A stretch of 5,645 bases of DNA from CAZHBD01 sp964530555 (GCA_964530555.1 CAZHBD010000046.1:1-5645), one strand, 5' to 3'; counted from the stretch's first letter, positions 1-5,451 are shown. Numbers and translations: made by a program. Notes: generated by a model not told the origin, from the letters alone.

Positions 1-75
1 GCCGTCAAGAAGCGCGAAGACACGCACAAGATGGCCGAAGCCAACCGCGCCTTCGCCCATTTTGCACGGTTCTAA
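1..75 (+). CDS. rpsG: 30S ribosomal protein S7, C-terminal end (partial)
   Basis: The first 25 codons, read in frame 1, give a tail ending in HKMAEANRAFAHFARF and a TAA stop. The preceding AVKKREDTHKMAEAN stretch is the highly conserved C-terminal helix of bacterial S7. S7 is the primary assembly protein of the 30S head and binds the 3' domain of 16S rRNA near the E site. It normally sits between rpsL and fusA in the str operon, and fusA does follow here, after one inserted small gene. The protein ends in FARF, where many bacteria have a YRW-type ending. The 5' part lies outside the window. The identification is secure; only the tail can be judged. Confidence 0.93.
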   Translation, partial: AVKKREDTHKMAEANRAFAHFARF

Positions 76-89
76 AAGCGCGCTATATT
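62..89 (+). promoter_or_regulatory. Possible sigma70-type promoter for the 120-aa gene
   Basis: TTGCAC at 62-67 is followed after 16 bp by TATATT at 84-89 (five of six matches to TATAAT). The predicted start of transcription is near 96-97, giving a leader of only about six bases before the ATG at 103. The -35 box lies inside the last codons of rpsG. The call is based on hexamer match and spacing only. Confidence 0.4.
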
Positions 90-102
90 TCAACAGACAA
101 GT

Positions 103-465
103 ATGAACTTTTTTCGACGTTTCCCTAAAGCAATTGCATCAGTCGAATCACGTCCTCCCAACGTAGAGTACGCATTTGAAGGAACCAGCGACTTAAATTT
201 CGCCCGTCAAGCTGTAGAGAATGTCTTGATACATCGAGGTGGCTATAAAAGCCCCTTGTTTAGTCGTCATCCAAAATTCGGACTTGACCTACCAGAAGCA
301 AGCCGCAATTTATTTAACATGTGGAATGAATTAGCTCTAGACAGTATAGATAATGGTGGCGGGAGTTGTGACCAGACATGTTTGCGTGAACTGTGTGCCG
401 AGATGCTCGTAATTGAGCAGCGCGTTCTTGAAGAAGTTCAGAGCATTCCGTCGGACCGACCGTAG
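103..465 (+). CDS. Hypothetical 120-aa protein inserted between rpsG and fusA
   Basis: I do not recognise this protein. It starts with a short basic segment (MNFFRRFPK). A mixed middle part follows, with RGGYKSPLF at about 46-53, and then a C-terminal part that looks helical. The distinctive element is a cysteine cluster C-x3-C-x4-C at residues 89, 93 and 98, preceded by a glycine-rich turn (NGGGSC). Three cysteines could be part of a metal site. The C-x3-C spacing recurs in the two small proteins encoded downstream of fusA. There is no signal peptide or membrane segment, so it is probably cytoplasmic. No Shine-Dalgarno sequence precedes the ATG. A TATATT box 14 bases upstream suggests a very short leader. 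All arginines use CGN codons, as in fusA and unlike the genes between fusA and tuf. Its place inside the str operon is unusual. The open frame and context support a real gene; the function is unknown. Confidence 0.7.
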   Translation: MNFFRRFPKAIASVESRPPNVEYAFEGTSDLNFARQAVENVLIHRGGYKSPLFSRHPKFGLDLPEASRNLFNMWNELALDSIDNGGGSCDQTCLRELCAEMLVIEQRVLEEVQSIPSDRP

Positions 466-472
466 CTTGCAC

Positions 473-501
473 TTGCAATTTAGGGGCATTTACGTCACAA
501 T
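473..501 (+). promoter_or_regulatory. Weak promoter candidate upstream of fusA
   Basis: TTGCAA (473-478) and CACAAT (496-501) are separated by exactly 17 bp. Each matches the sigma70 consensus at four of six positions. This would give fusA a leader of about 55 bases. Read-through from rpsG is an equally good explanation. The 97-bp gap 466-562 otherwise holds only the fusA ribosome binding site. Confidence 0.22.
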
Positions 502-548
502 AACAGATGAAAAGGCATTGCTACGTTTGCCCAAAACTTTCAATACAT

Positions 549-558
549 AAGGTAAGGA
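549..558 (+). promoter_or_regulatory. Ribosome binding site of fusA
   Basis: The sequence AAGGTAAGGA contains two AAGG cores, the nearer one 4-5 bases from the ATG at 563. It fixes the fusA start, which also matches the usual EF-G N-terminus. It contrasts with the six unrecognised genes of the window, none of which has a comparable site. Confidence 0.75.
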
Positions 559-562
559 ATAT

Positions 563-2650
563 ATGGCCACAAAGAAGTACACACTAGATAAACTCCGCAA
601 TATTGGCATTATCGCGCATATTGACGCCGGTAAAACGACAACCACTGAAGGCATTCTGTACCGCACCGGTCTAAAGCACAAAATTGGCGCCGTGCACGAG
701 GGCGAAACGACAACCGACTGGATGGCCCAAGAGCGCGAACGCGGCATTACCATCGTATCGGCCGCCGTCACCTGCTATTGGAAAGATCATCAGATCAACA
801 TTATCGATACCCCTGGTCACATTGACTTCACAGTAGAAGTTGAACGCTCTCTCCGTGTGCTCGATGGTGCAGTGGTCGTCTTCGATGGCAAAATGGGTGT
901 TGAGAGCCAGTCCGAGACTGTTTGGCGCCAAGCTACGAAATACGGCGTGCCCCGGATCTGCTTTATCAACAAAATCAACCAGACCGGTGGTGATTTCTAC
1001 AAGTCACTAGATTCAATTCACAACCGACTCAGCAAACGCGCCTTTCCAATTCACCTACCAATTGGCTTTGAGCAATCTGTTAACGGTGTGGTTGACCTTG
1101 TCAGCATGAAGGCCTATACCTACAAAGAATTCACCGACCACGAGCTCATAGAGAGTGAAGTACCGGCCGATATGCTCGACCAGGTCAAGAAATACCGCAG
1201 CCTGCTCATTGAGAACGCCGTTGCCGAAGACGAAGCCATGCTCGAGAAGTACTTTGAGGTTGGCGAAGAAGGCCTCAGCGAAGACGATATCAAACAAGCT
1301 ATCCGCAGCGCGGTCTTAAGCGGCAACTTCTTTGCCGTTACCGGCGGTGACGGCCGAGGCGTTATTGTCGAGAAAGTTCTCGACCTAGTCGTTGAATTAC
1401 TGCCGAGTCCGTTGGACCGTGGTTCTACTTGGGGCACTCATCCAAAAACCGGCGAAGAGATTGAACGCAAGCCAGATGAACGCGAAAAATTTGCTGGTTT
1501 AGCTTTCAAGATCGCCACCGACCCCTTTGTTGGCAAACTGGCTTATTTCCGTGTGTACTCGGGCAAACTGCAAGCTGGTAGCTACATCCTCAATAGCTCG
1601 ACCGGCGAAAAAGAACGCGTTGGCCGTATCGTCCGTATGCAAGCTGACAAGCGCGAAGATGTGACTGAGGTTGGAGCAGGTGACATTGCCGCCATCGTCG
1701 GCCTCAAAGGTACGACAACCGGTAACACCCTGTGTGACCAAGCAGCGCCAATCGAACTAGAGTCAATCACATTCCCAGAACCACCGGTAAGCATTGCTAT
1801 TGAGCCAAAGACCAAAGCCGACCAAGAAAAGATGAGCCTCGCCTTGCAGCGACTAGCCGAAGAAGATCCAACCTTCCGAATCAAAGTCGATGACGAGACC
1901 GGCCAAACCATCATCAGTGGCATGGGTGAGCTCCACCTGGAAATTTTGGTTGACCGCATGAAACGCGAGTTCAATGTCGAGGCCAACATTGGTCAGCCAC
2001 AAGTTGCTTACCGTGAGACTATCCGCAAAGATGCTGTCGAAATCGAGGGTAAGTTTGTCCGCCAATCTGGCGGTCGTGGACAGTACGGTCACGTCTGGCT
2101 ACGCCTGAGTCAGAACGAAGCCGGTAAGGGTTTTGAGTTCATCAACTCTATCAAAGGCGGTGTCGTTCCTGGTGAATATATTAAGCCTGTTGAAGAAGGA
2201 ATTAAAGAAGCCATGTCCAATGGCGTCATGGCCGGCTATCCCGTTGTAGATATCAAGGCAGAACTCTACGATGGTAGTTACCACGAAGTTGACTCCAGCG
2301 AAATGGCGTTCAAAATTGCTGCAAGCATGGCCCTCCAAGATGGCGTCAAGAAAGCGTCACCTGTTTTGCTTGAGCCGGTCATGAAGGTTGTCGTCGTAAC
2401 TCCTGAAGAATTCATGGGTGACGTTATTGGTGACCTCAACAGCAAGCGCGGACGTATCGAAACCATGGAAGACCTGAGCGCTGGCGTAAAAGAAATCACC
2501 GCTTTTGTACCACTCGGCGAAATGTTTGGCTACACCACGAACCTCCGCAGCATGACGCAAGGTCGCGCCAGCTCGAGCATGGAGCTTGATCACTATGCCG
2601 ATGTTCCTGGTCACGTTGCAGAAGCAATCATTGCCAAAAACGCTAAATAA
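563..2650 (+). CDS. fusA: Elongation factor G
   Basis: This is the translocase GTPase that moves tRNAs and mRNA through the ribosome and acts with RRF in recycling. At 695 aa it is full length for the family. The G domain shows the P-loop AHIDAGKT (18-25), switch I ending RERGITI (58-64), and DTPGHID (82-88) with catalytic His86. Domain II covers about 305-400 and domain III about 410-485, including GMGELHLEI (453-461). Domain IV contains GGRGQYGHV (503-511) and the tip loop GSYHEVDSSE (571-580) with the conserved His574. Domain V follows, ending SMTQGRASSSMELDHY. Two departures stand out. The G4 motif is NKIN (136-139) instead of NKxD, and the G5 region, normally GSAxKNKG, reads TGGDGRG (260-266). 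Both loops normally recognise the guanine base. The rest is intact, so this is most likely a functional lineage variant rather than a decayed copy. All arginines are CGN codons, as expected of a highly expressed gene. Confidence 0.98.
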   Translation: MATKKYTLDKLRNIGIIAHIDAGKTTTTEGILYRTGLKHKIGAVHEGETTTDWMAQERERGITIVSAAVTCYWKDHQINIIDTPGHIDFTVEVERSLRVLDGAVVVFDGKMGVESQSETVWRQATKYGVPRICFINKINQTGGDFYKSLDSIHNRLSKRAFPIHLPIGFEQSVNGVVDLVSMKAYTYKEFTDHELIESEVPADMLDQVKKYRSLLIENAVAEDEAMLEKYFEVGEEGLSEDDIKQAIRSAVLSGNFFAVTGGDGRGVIVEKVLDLVVELLPSPLDRGSTWGTHPKTGEEIERKPDEREKFAGLAFKIATDPFVGKLAYFRVYSGKLQAGSYILNSSTGEKERVGRIVRMQADKREDVTEVGAGDIAAIVGLKGTTTGNTLCDQAAPIELESITFPEPPVSIAIEPKTKADQEKMSLALQRLAEEDPTFRIKVDDETGQTIISGMGELHLEILVDRMKREFNVEANIGQPQVAYRETIRKDAVEIEGKFVRQSGGRGQYGHVWLRLSQNEAGKGFEFINSIKGGVVPGEYIKPVEEGIKEAMSNGVMAGYPVVDIKAELYDGSYHEVDSSEMAFKIAASMALQDGVKKASPVLLEPVMKVVVVTPEEFMGDVIGDLNSKRGRIETMEDLSAGVKEITAFVPLGEMFGYTTNLRSMTQGRASSSMELDHYADVPGHVAEAIIAKNAK

Positions 2651-2659
2651 TTTGTAGCT

Positions 2660-3013
2660 ATGTCAGACCCTGATCAACCAGAAATTCGATTGGGAAGCCC
2701 CAGCATTGGAATGTATAAGCTTGACGATTCCTGTCGTTTTGCGGAACAGTGCGAAACCCAGTGCCCAGTCGATCTGGAAGCAGTTGTGTCGGAACTTGGC
2801 AGTAGTATGATCGCATCCCTATGTATGAGAGATGCGATGCAGGGCGAAGAAGGCAATGAGTACGTTATTTATATTCGTATGCACTGCGAAGGGCCAAGAA
2901 AATCATTATTTAGACGAACCCCACAATGCGGTGCCAAAGTCGGTGAACCGGAAATCATCAAAAGCCCATTTGGCTTTCCTGGTCCCAGCGGCCTTAGTGT
3001 TGAAATTACATGA
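2660..3013 (+). CDS. Hypothetical 117-aa six-cysteine protein (paralog A)
   Basis: I do not recognise this protein. It begins 9 bp after the fusA stop. Its six cysteines are at 25, 31, 35, 55, 76 and 90. The pattern QC-x3-CP (30-36) is followed by a helix-like stretch. A beta-like segment YVIYIRMHCEGP (68-79) comes next and a last cysteine 14 residues after C76. The next gene repeats this plan: six cysteines, C-x3-CP, then a V-rich strand ending in a C-x-G motif and another cysteine 13 residues on. I infer that the two are diverged tandem duplicates. There is no signal peptide, which argues for a cytoplasmic protein, with metal binding rather than disulfides as the likelier use of the cysteines. 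There is no Shine-Dalgarno sequence. AATAAT at 2646-2651 could be a -10 box giving a leaderless mRNA, but no good -35 partner is seen; coupling to fusA translation is the alternative. Three AGA codons set it apart from fusA. Confidence 0.68.
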   Translation: MSDPDQPEIRLGSPSIGMYKLDDSCRFAEQCETQCPVDLEAVVSELGSSMIASLCMRDAMQGEEGNEYVIYIRMHCEGPRKSLFRRTPQCGAKVGEPEIIKSPFGFPGPSGLSVEIT

Positions 3014-3151
3014 GACTAAAATTGCTCTAAACTCCTCCTGGAAGTACCGGGCAGAACCAGCACCGAATCACGTGGTTTGTCCATAACGATTGCGCGTAGC
3101 ACCGGCTTGATACTTGCGCGCAGGCCGATTTGAGTTTACTGTTGTTGTATT
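3014..3151. other. Gap between the two cysteine-rich genes, no clear content
   Basis: These 138 bp hold no supported gene, terminator hairpin or RNA. A direct repeat TTGCGCG occurs at 3090-3096 and 3114-3120; the second copy overlaps the palindrome TGCGCGCA (3115-3122). TTGCGC (3114-3119) and TTTACT (3135-3140) are a poor promoter match with a 15-bp spacer. The region is longer than the other gaps within the block and may carry the promoter of the next gene. Confidence 0.3.
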
Positions 3152-3433
3152 ATGTCCAGCGAACCTTTCGAAACAGACCGCACTATCTGCTGGGAAAACG
3201 AGACTATACCAAAGTGCCGAGGAACGTGCCCTGGACTATTTCAGAGGGTACTGCTTTGTGGCACACAGGAAGCTAACAGGTATTTATATGAGGCACCCGT
3301 CCAGCCAGATGATGAGCTAGTGGTCACAGTGACAACACGATGCCCAGGCTCCAGCGACCTCTTCCTCCTTGGTCTAAAATGTAATGTTGAAATCTCTTGG
3401 GCGATTGAAGAAGTTCCTGGCGAAACATCCTAA
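3152..3433 (+). CDS. Hypothetical 93-aa six-cysteine protein (paralog B)
   Basis: I do not recognise this protein. It has six cysteines at 13, 22, 26, 36, 64 and 77. The segment KCRGTCPG (21-28) matches the QCETQCP segment of the preceding gene product. ELVVTVTTRCPG (55-66), followed by C77, matches that protein's YVIYIRMHCEGP plus C90. The distance between the CP cysteine and the strand-end cysteine is also alike (38 versus 41 residues). The overall length is shorter, mainly because the N-terminus and C-terminus are trimmed. No signal peptide or membrane span is visible. No Shine-Dalgarno sequence precedes the ATG. Two arginines use AGG. The shared cysteine plan is the main evidence that both genes are real, because shadow frames would not share it. 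Function unknown; a small zinc- or other metal-binding protein is a guess. Confidence 0.65.
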   Translation: MSSEPFETDRTICWENETIPKCRGTCPGLFQRVLLCGTQEANRYLYEAPVQPDDELVVTVTTRCPGSSDLFLLGLKCNVEISWAIEEVPGETS

Positions 3434-3444
3434 ATTGCTACTGC

Positions 3445-3472
3445 TTGCAAAATATGTAGAAAAGCGTATAAC
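3445..3472 (+). promoter_or_regulatory. Possible promoter giving a leaderless mRNA from ATG 3480
   Basis: TTGCAA (3445-3450), a 16-bp spacer and TATAAC (3467-3472, five of six matches) lie so that transcription would begin at or next to the ATG at 3480. The arrangement of boxes, spacer and 7-nt distance to the ATG is the same as upstream of the lipoprotein gene at 4829. Confidence 0.42.
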
Positions 3473-3479
3473 ACAAGTA

Positions 3480-4097
3480 ATGACTCAAGCAATTGCTGAA
3501 ATTGCATACTACGGCGGTCGTGGGATTGCCGAAGCCCGCACGCCCTCACAGCTGGATCACGCATTGACTGCATTGCTCGATTTGCCTAGGTTACGTCAAG
3601 ATGCCGAAATGCTTGGTTCACACTGGCAAGCAGCCAGTGAACAAGACCCTACGTTTATCTTAAGCCTGGCTCGCGAAACCAGTGTCAGCATAGGTGCCAG
3701 CGCACTAGTTTTAGCACGGTATAATCCACGACAATCCATTGTCGACCAAACGGTAGAATCGCTTGGACAATTTAGGAACGGGCTAATACAAGGCGGTCTA
3801 GGATCGCGGACAAGTCGCGCGCTGCTCGGCCGAGCGCTGGAGGAAATGACAGTAGAGCGCTACAACGCAGACGGAAACGCACCGCTTGCCGCAGGACGCT
3901 TAGAATTAATTGGCCGTAGTATCAAGGTGTTCGGTTGGCGCGAACGTCTGGAAATTGGGACCGCAAAGGCTGCCCACTTTCAACGTCACGGCATGAGCGC
4001 CAGCGCTTTGGACAGGCTCGCACACACCGTAACCCAACAACTCTCTCAAGCTCGTGACCAGGCCGCCAGCGGTATCTTCACAAAAGGCGCCGAATAG
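3480..4097 (+). CDS. Hypothetical alpha-helical 205-aa protein (start uncertain)
   Basis: I do not recognise this protein. It is rich in Ala, Leu and Arg, has no cysteine, no signal peptide and no membrane segment, and reads as a bundle of amphipathic helices. Landmarks include YYGGRGIAEAR (10-20), DHALTALLDLPRLRQDAE (26-43) and a Gly-rich turn GLIQGGLGSR (100-109). The open frame extends upstream to an ATG at 3384, which would give 237 aa with a basic helical N-terminus (LGRLKKFLAKHPK). I prefer ATG 3480 for two reasons: the longer form overlaps the preceding gene by 50 bp, and neither start has a Shine-Dalgarno sequence but 3480 has a promoter-like pair ending 7 nt upstream. The upstream start remains quite possible, because the added residues continue the first helix smoothly. 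Several AGG codons are used. The function cannot be inferred; a scaffold or partner of the neighbouring products is only a guess. Confidence 0.68.
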   Translation: MTQAIAEIAYYGGRGIAEARTPSQLDHALTALLDLPRLRQDAEMLGSHWQAASEQDPTFILSLARETSVSIGASALVLARYNPRQSIVDQTVESLGQFRNGLIQGGLGSRTSRALLGRALEEMTVERYNADGNAPLAAGRLELIGRSIKVFGWRERLEIGTAKAAHFQRHGMSASALDRLAHTVTQQLSQARDQAASGIFTKGAE

Positions 4098-4127
4098 TCA
4101 ACGCGTGAATGATAAGAAAGCCACCAG

Positions 4128-4721
4128 ATGTCCGAAACTGTATCTGATTCTGCAAAAGCTGCCGGTAGCCTGAATACACTAGCCTTGTTGAGATTGCCGC
4201 CGGATCAACTCGATGCCTTCTATGCTTCTGGGCAGTTACGCGGCCATCACTTAGCCATGACCAGCATGGGGACGCAGCATAAGGCCATCGTCACCCCTAT
4301 GTATCCCGCTTTCCCACTCGAACACGCACTAGCTGACCGACTTGAATGGGCTGGCAATTTTAGACGACCGCTTGTGGAAGCCGTGGTATCGTACCGTAGT
4401 GATTTGAGAGTAGCCAACTTGACGCTTCGCATGTGCTTACTGCCAGGTAATGACGAACCTTCTGTACTTGAGTCAAGCTGGGCCTTTGATCTGGCTGCAC
4501 AGGCAGATGGTATACAAACGTTTGAGGACACAGTTGATGGGATAGCTGCGAATCCCGAAGGGGGCACACCTATCAACCGACGAAGTGGTATCGTACATTT
4601 TACCGAGGCAAGACAGGCTTCGCGAGCTGCAAAATGGGCTATTTCCAGTCAGTTTGACCCAGCTGATGCCGTTGGTGCTTTACACCAGGCTATTCATTAT
4701 GACTTGGCTTTTTTCCACTAG
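4128..4721 (+). CDS. Hypothetical 197-aa soluble protein
   Basis: I do not recognise this protein. After a Ser/Ala-rich start, it has LPPDQLDAFYASGQLRGHH (23-41). A mixed alpha/beta central part follows, with a strand-like VANLTLRMCLLP (95-106) containing the only cysteine (103). The C-terminal half contains GGTPINRRSGIVHFTEARQ (145-163). The segment 160-176 (EARQASRAAKWAISSQF) looks like a basic amphipathic helix, and the protein ends in AFFH. There is no signal peptide or membrane segment. It starts 30 bp after the previous stop. A weak purine stretch AAGAAAG (4114-4120) lies 7 bases before the ATG, so it may be translated from the same mRNA as the gene before it. Four AGA codons occur in the gene. 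The long open frame supports a real gene, but no function can be assigned. Confidence 0.72.
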   Translation: MSETVSDSAKAAGSLNTLALLRLPPDQLDAFYASGQLRGHHLAMTSMGTQHKAIVTPMYPAFPLEHALADRLEWAGNFRRPLVEAVVSYRSDLRVANLTLRMCLLPGNDEPSVLESSWAFDLAAQADGIQTFEDTVDGIAANPEGGTPINRRSGIVHFTEARQASRAAKWAISSQFDPADAVGALHQAIHYDLAFFH

Positions 4722-4793
4722 CCAGGCCATTCTCTGTTTATACAATTTGTTGTAGCATCATACATTATCAGCGAAGGAAACAATTTAGAGATA

Positions 4794-4821
4794 TTGTAAA
4801 TACGATTCTATATGTCATAAT
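4794..4821 (+). promoter_or_regulatory. Promoter candidate giving a leaderless lipoprotein mRNA
   Basis: TTGTAA (4794-4799) and CATAAT (4816-4821, five of six matches) are 16 bp apart. The expected transcription start coincides with the ATG at 4829. The preceding 107-bp gap is AT-rich, holds no gene, and contains an inverted repeat TACAA-TTTG-TTGTA (4741-4754). Confidence 0.45.
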
Positions 4822-4828
4822 ATCGACA

Positions 4829-5320
4829 ATGAGTCGTTTAAATTCTGTTAAAGCGGGTTGTGCAGTTGCCCTGTCTGGAGCCCTGCTTGGTTGTGGACCT
4901 GGCGTCGTTACCCACAGCATTGAGCATGGAGTCGTTAGCAAAATTGAGCCGAGCTCTGAACCCCAATACGAGAATCAATACAGTTGCATGCCCACCACCG
5001 ACGCTAAGGGCAACGCGAGTCTGGACTGCAGCATAAACACCGTGTATGTCGGCGAAGAACCAACGCTGACAGTAACGGTTGTGGGCTGTAAACGAGACGA
5101 ACAAGGAGATCTGATAATAGCCGATGATCAATACCTTCACGAGCATGTCGAAACTCCTAGTGACAGAAAGCTATATGGAGGCACGATGACAAAGCAAGTT
5201 GGTAAGCGTACGGTCCAGACTGTTTGTTCGGCAAGCTTTGAATTTTACCGACCCGCTGGAAAGAAGTTCAAGTTGGGTCAACTGGTTACTATTGCACAGA
5301 TGGACGAAGCATCCATCTGA
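4829..5320 (+). CDS. Predicted lipoprotein, 163 aa
   Basis: The N-terminus is a type II signal peptide. It has a short basic region (R3, K8), a hydrophobic stretch AGCAVALSGALLG (9-21), and a lipobox LLGC with Cys22 as the lipidated residue. The mature protein would be anchored in the membrane and face outward. It has four more cysteines (53, 67, 87, 133), an even number that suits disulfides in an exported domain. It alternates V/T-rich strands (PTLTVTVVGC, 78-87; RTVQTVCSASFEFY, 127-140) with charged loops, which suggests a small beta-rich fold. No known family is recognised. The lipobox fixes the start region: no other in-frame ATG would leave a complete signal peptide. There is no Shine-Dalgarno sequence, and a -10 box ends 7 nt before the ATG. 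An exported protein directly upstream of tuf is unusual. The lipoprotein call is fairly sure; its role is unknown. Confidence 0.8.
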   Translation: MSRLNSVKAGCAVALSGALLGCGPGVVTHSIEHGVVSKIEPSSEPQYENQYSCMPTTDAKGNASLDCSINTVYVGEEPTLTVTVVGCKRDEQGDLIIADDQYLHEHVETPSDRKLYGGTMTKQVGKRTVQTVCSASFEFYRPAGKKFKLGQLVTIAQMDEASI

Positions 5321-5323
5321 CCC

Positions 5324-5352
5324 TTTACAAACACCGGTCGCTCATCTATAAT
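5324..5352 (+). promoter_or_regulatory. Strong sigma70-type promoter of tuf
   Basis: TTTACA (5324-5329) and a perfect TATAAT (5347-5352) are separated by the optimal 17 bp. Transcription should start near 5358-5360. It begins four bases after the lipoprotein stop codon and is the best promoter match in the window. It implies that tuf is transcribed independently of fusA here. Confidence 0.75.
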
Positions 5353-5357
5353 TATTG

Positions 5358-5451
5358 AGTAACTCGCGAGAGGGCTATTGCTTAGTGTATAGGCAATTAT
5401 GGATCGCGGTAGCAACAATTAATCATAAACCCTAAGAGGAGTCATACATAC
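5358..5451 (+). promoter_or_regulatory. 5' leader of tuf with a possible stem and strong RBS
   Basis: The predicted leader is about 93 nt long. GCTATTGC (5374-5381) can pair along its whole length with GCGGTAGC (5406-5413), with two G-U pairs, enclosing a 24-nt loop. CTTAG in that loop (5381-5385) could alternatively pair with CTAAG (5432-5436), which overlaps the ribosome binding site AAGAGGAG (5434-5441). That site lies 10 bases before the ATG. Switching between the two pairings is only a possibility. No known riboswitch class is recognised. Confidence 0.4.

Noticed and set aside
77..90. AGCGCGCT palindrome followed by an AT-rich stretch after rpsG, as a terminator
   Set aside because: The palindrome has no loop and cannot form a stable RNA hairpin; no run of T follows it.
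671..2614. Several open frames on the minus strand opposite fusA
   Set aside because: They lie antisense to a complete, highly conserved gene and have no family resemblance; they are by-products of its codon use.
2616..2651. Full promoter for the gene at 2660 inside the end of fusA
   Set aside because: AATAAT at 2646-2651 is well placed, but the nearest TTGCAG (2616-2621) is 24 bp away, outside the usual spacing.
2832..3086. 84-codon open frame overlapping the end of the 117-aa gene
   Set aside because: It overlaps the gene whose cysteine plan is repeated in its neighbour, and it has no start signal; it is treated as a shadow frame.
3014..3135. Minus-strand frame of about 36 codons in the gap, as a possible gene remnant
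   Set aside because: A stop lies just upstream, there is no suitable start, and no similarity to a known protein was recognised.
3114..3320. 68-codon open frame overlapping the start of the 93-aa gene
   Set aside because: It is in a different frame from the cysteine-rich product, lacks a start signal and shows no family features.
4247..4576. 109-codon minus-strand open frame inside the 197-aa gene
   Set aside because: It lies entirely inside the longer plus-strand gene and is Ser/Ala/Pro-rich low-information sequence typical of antisense frames.
4741..4754. TACAA-TTTG-TTGTA inverted repeat after the 197-aa gene
   Set aside because: The stem is only 5 bp, AT-rich and without a T tract, so it is too weak to call a terminator or operator.
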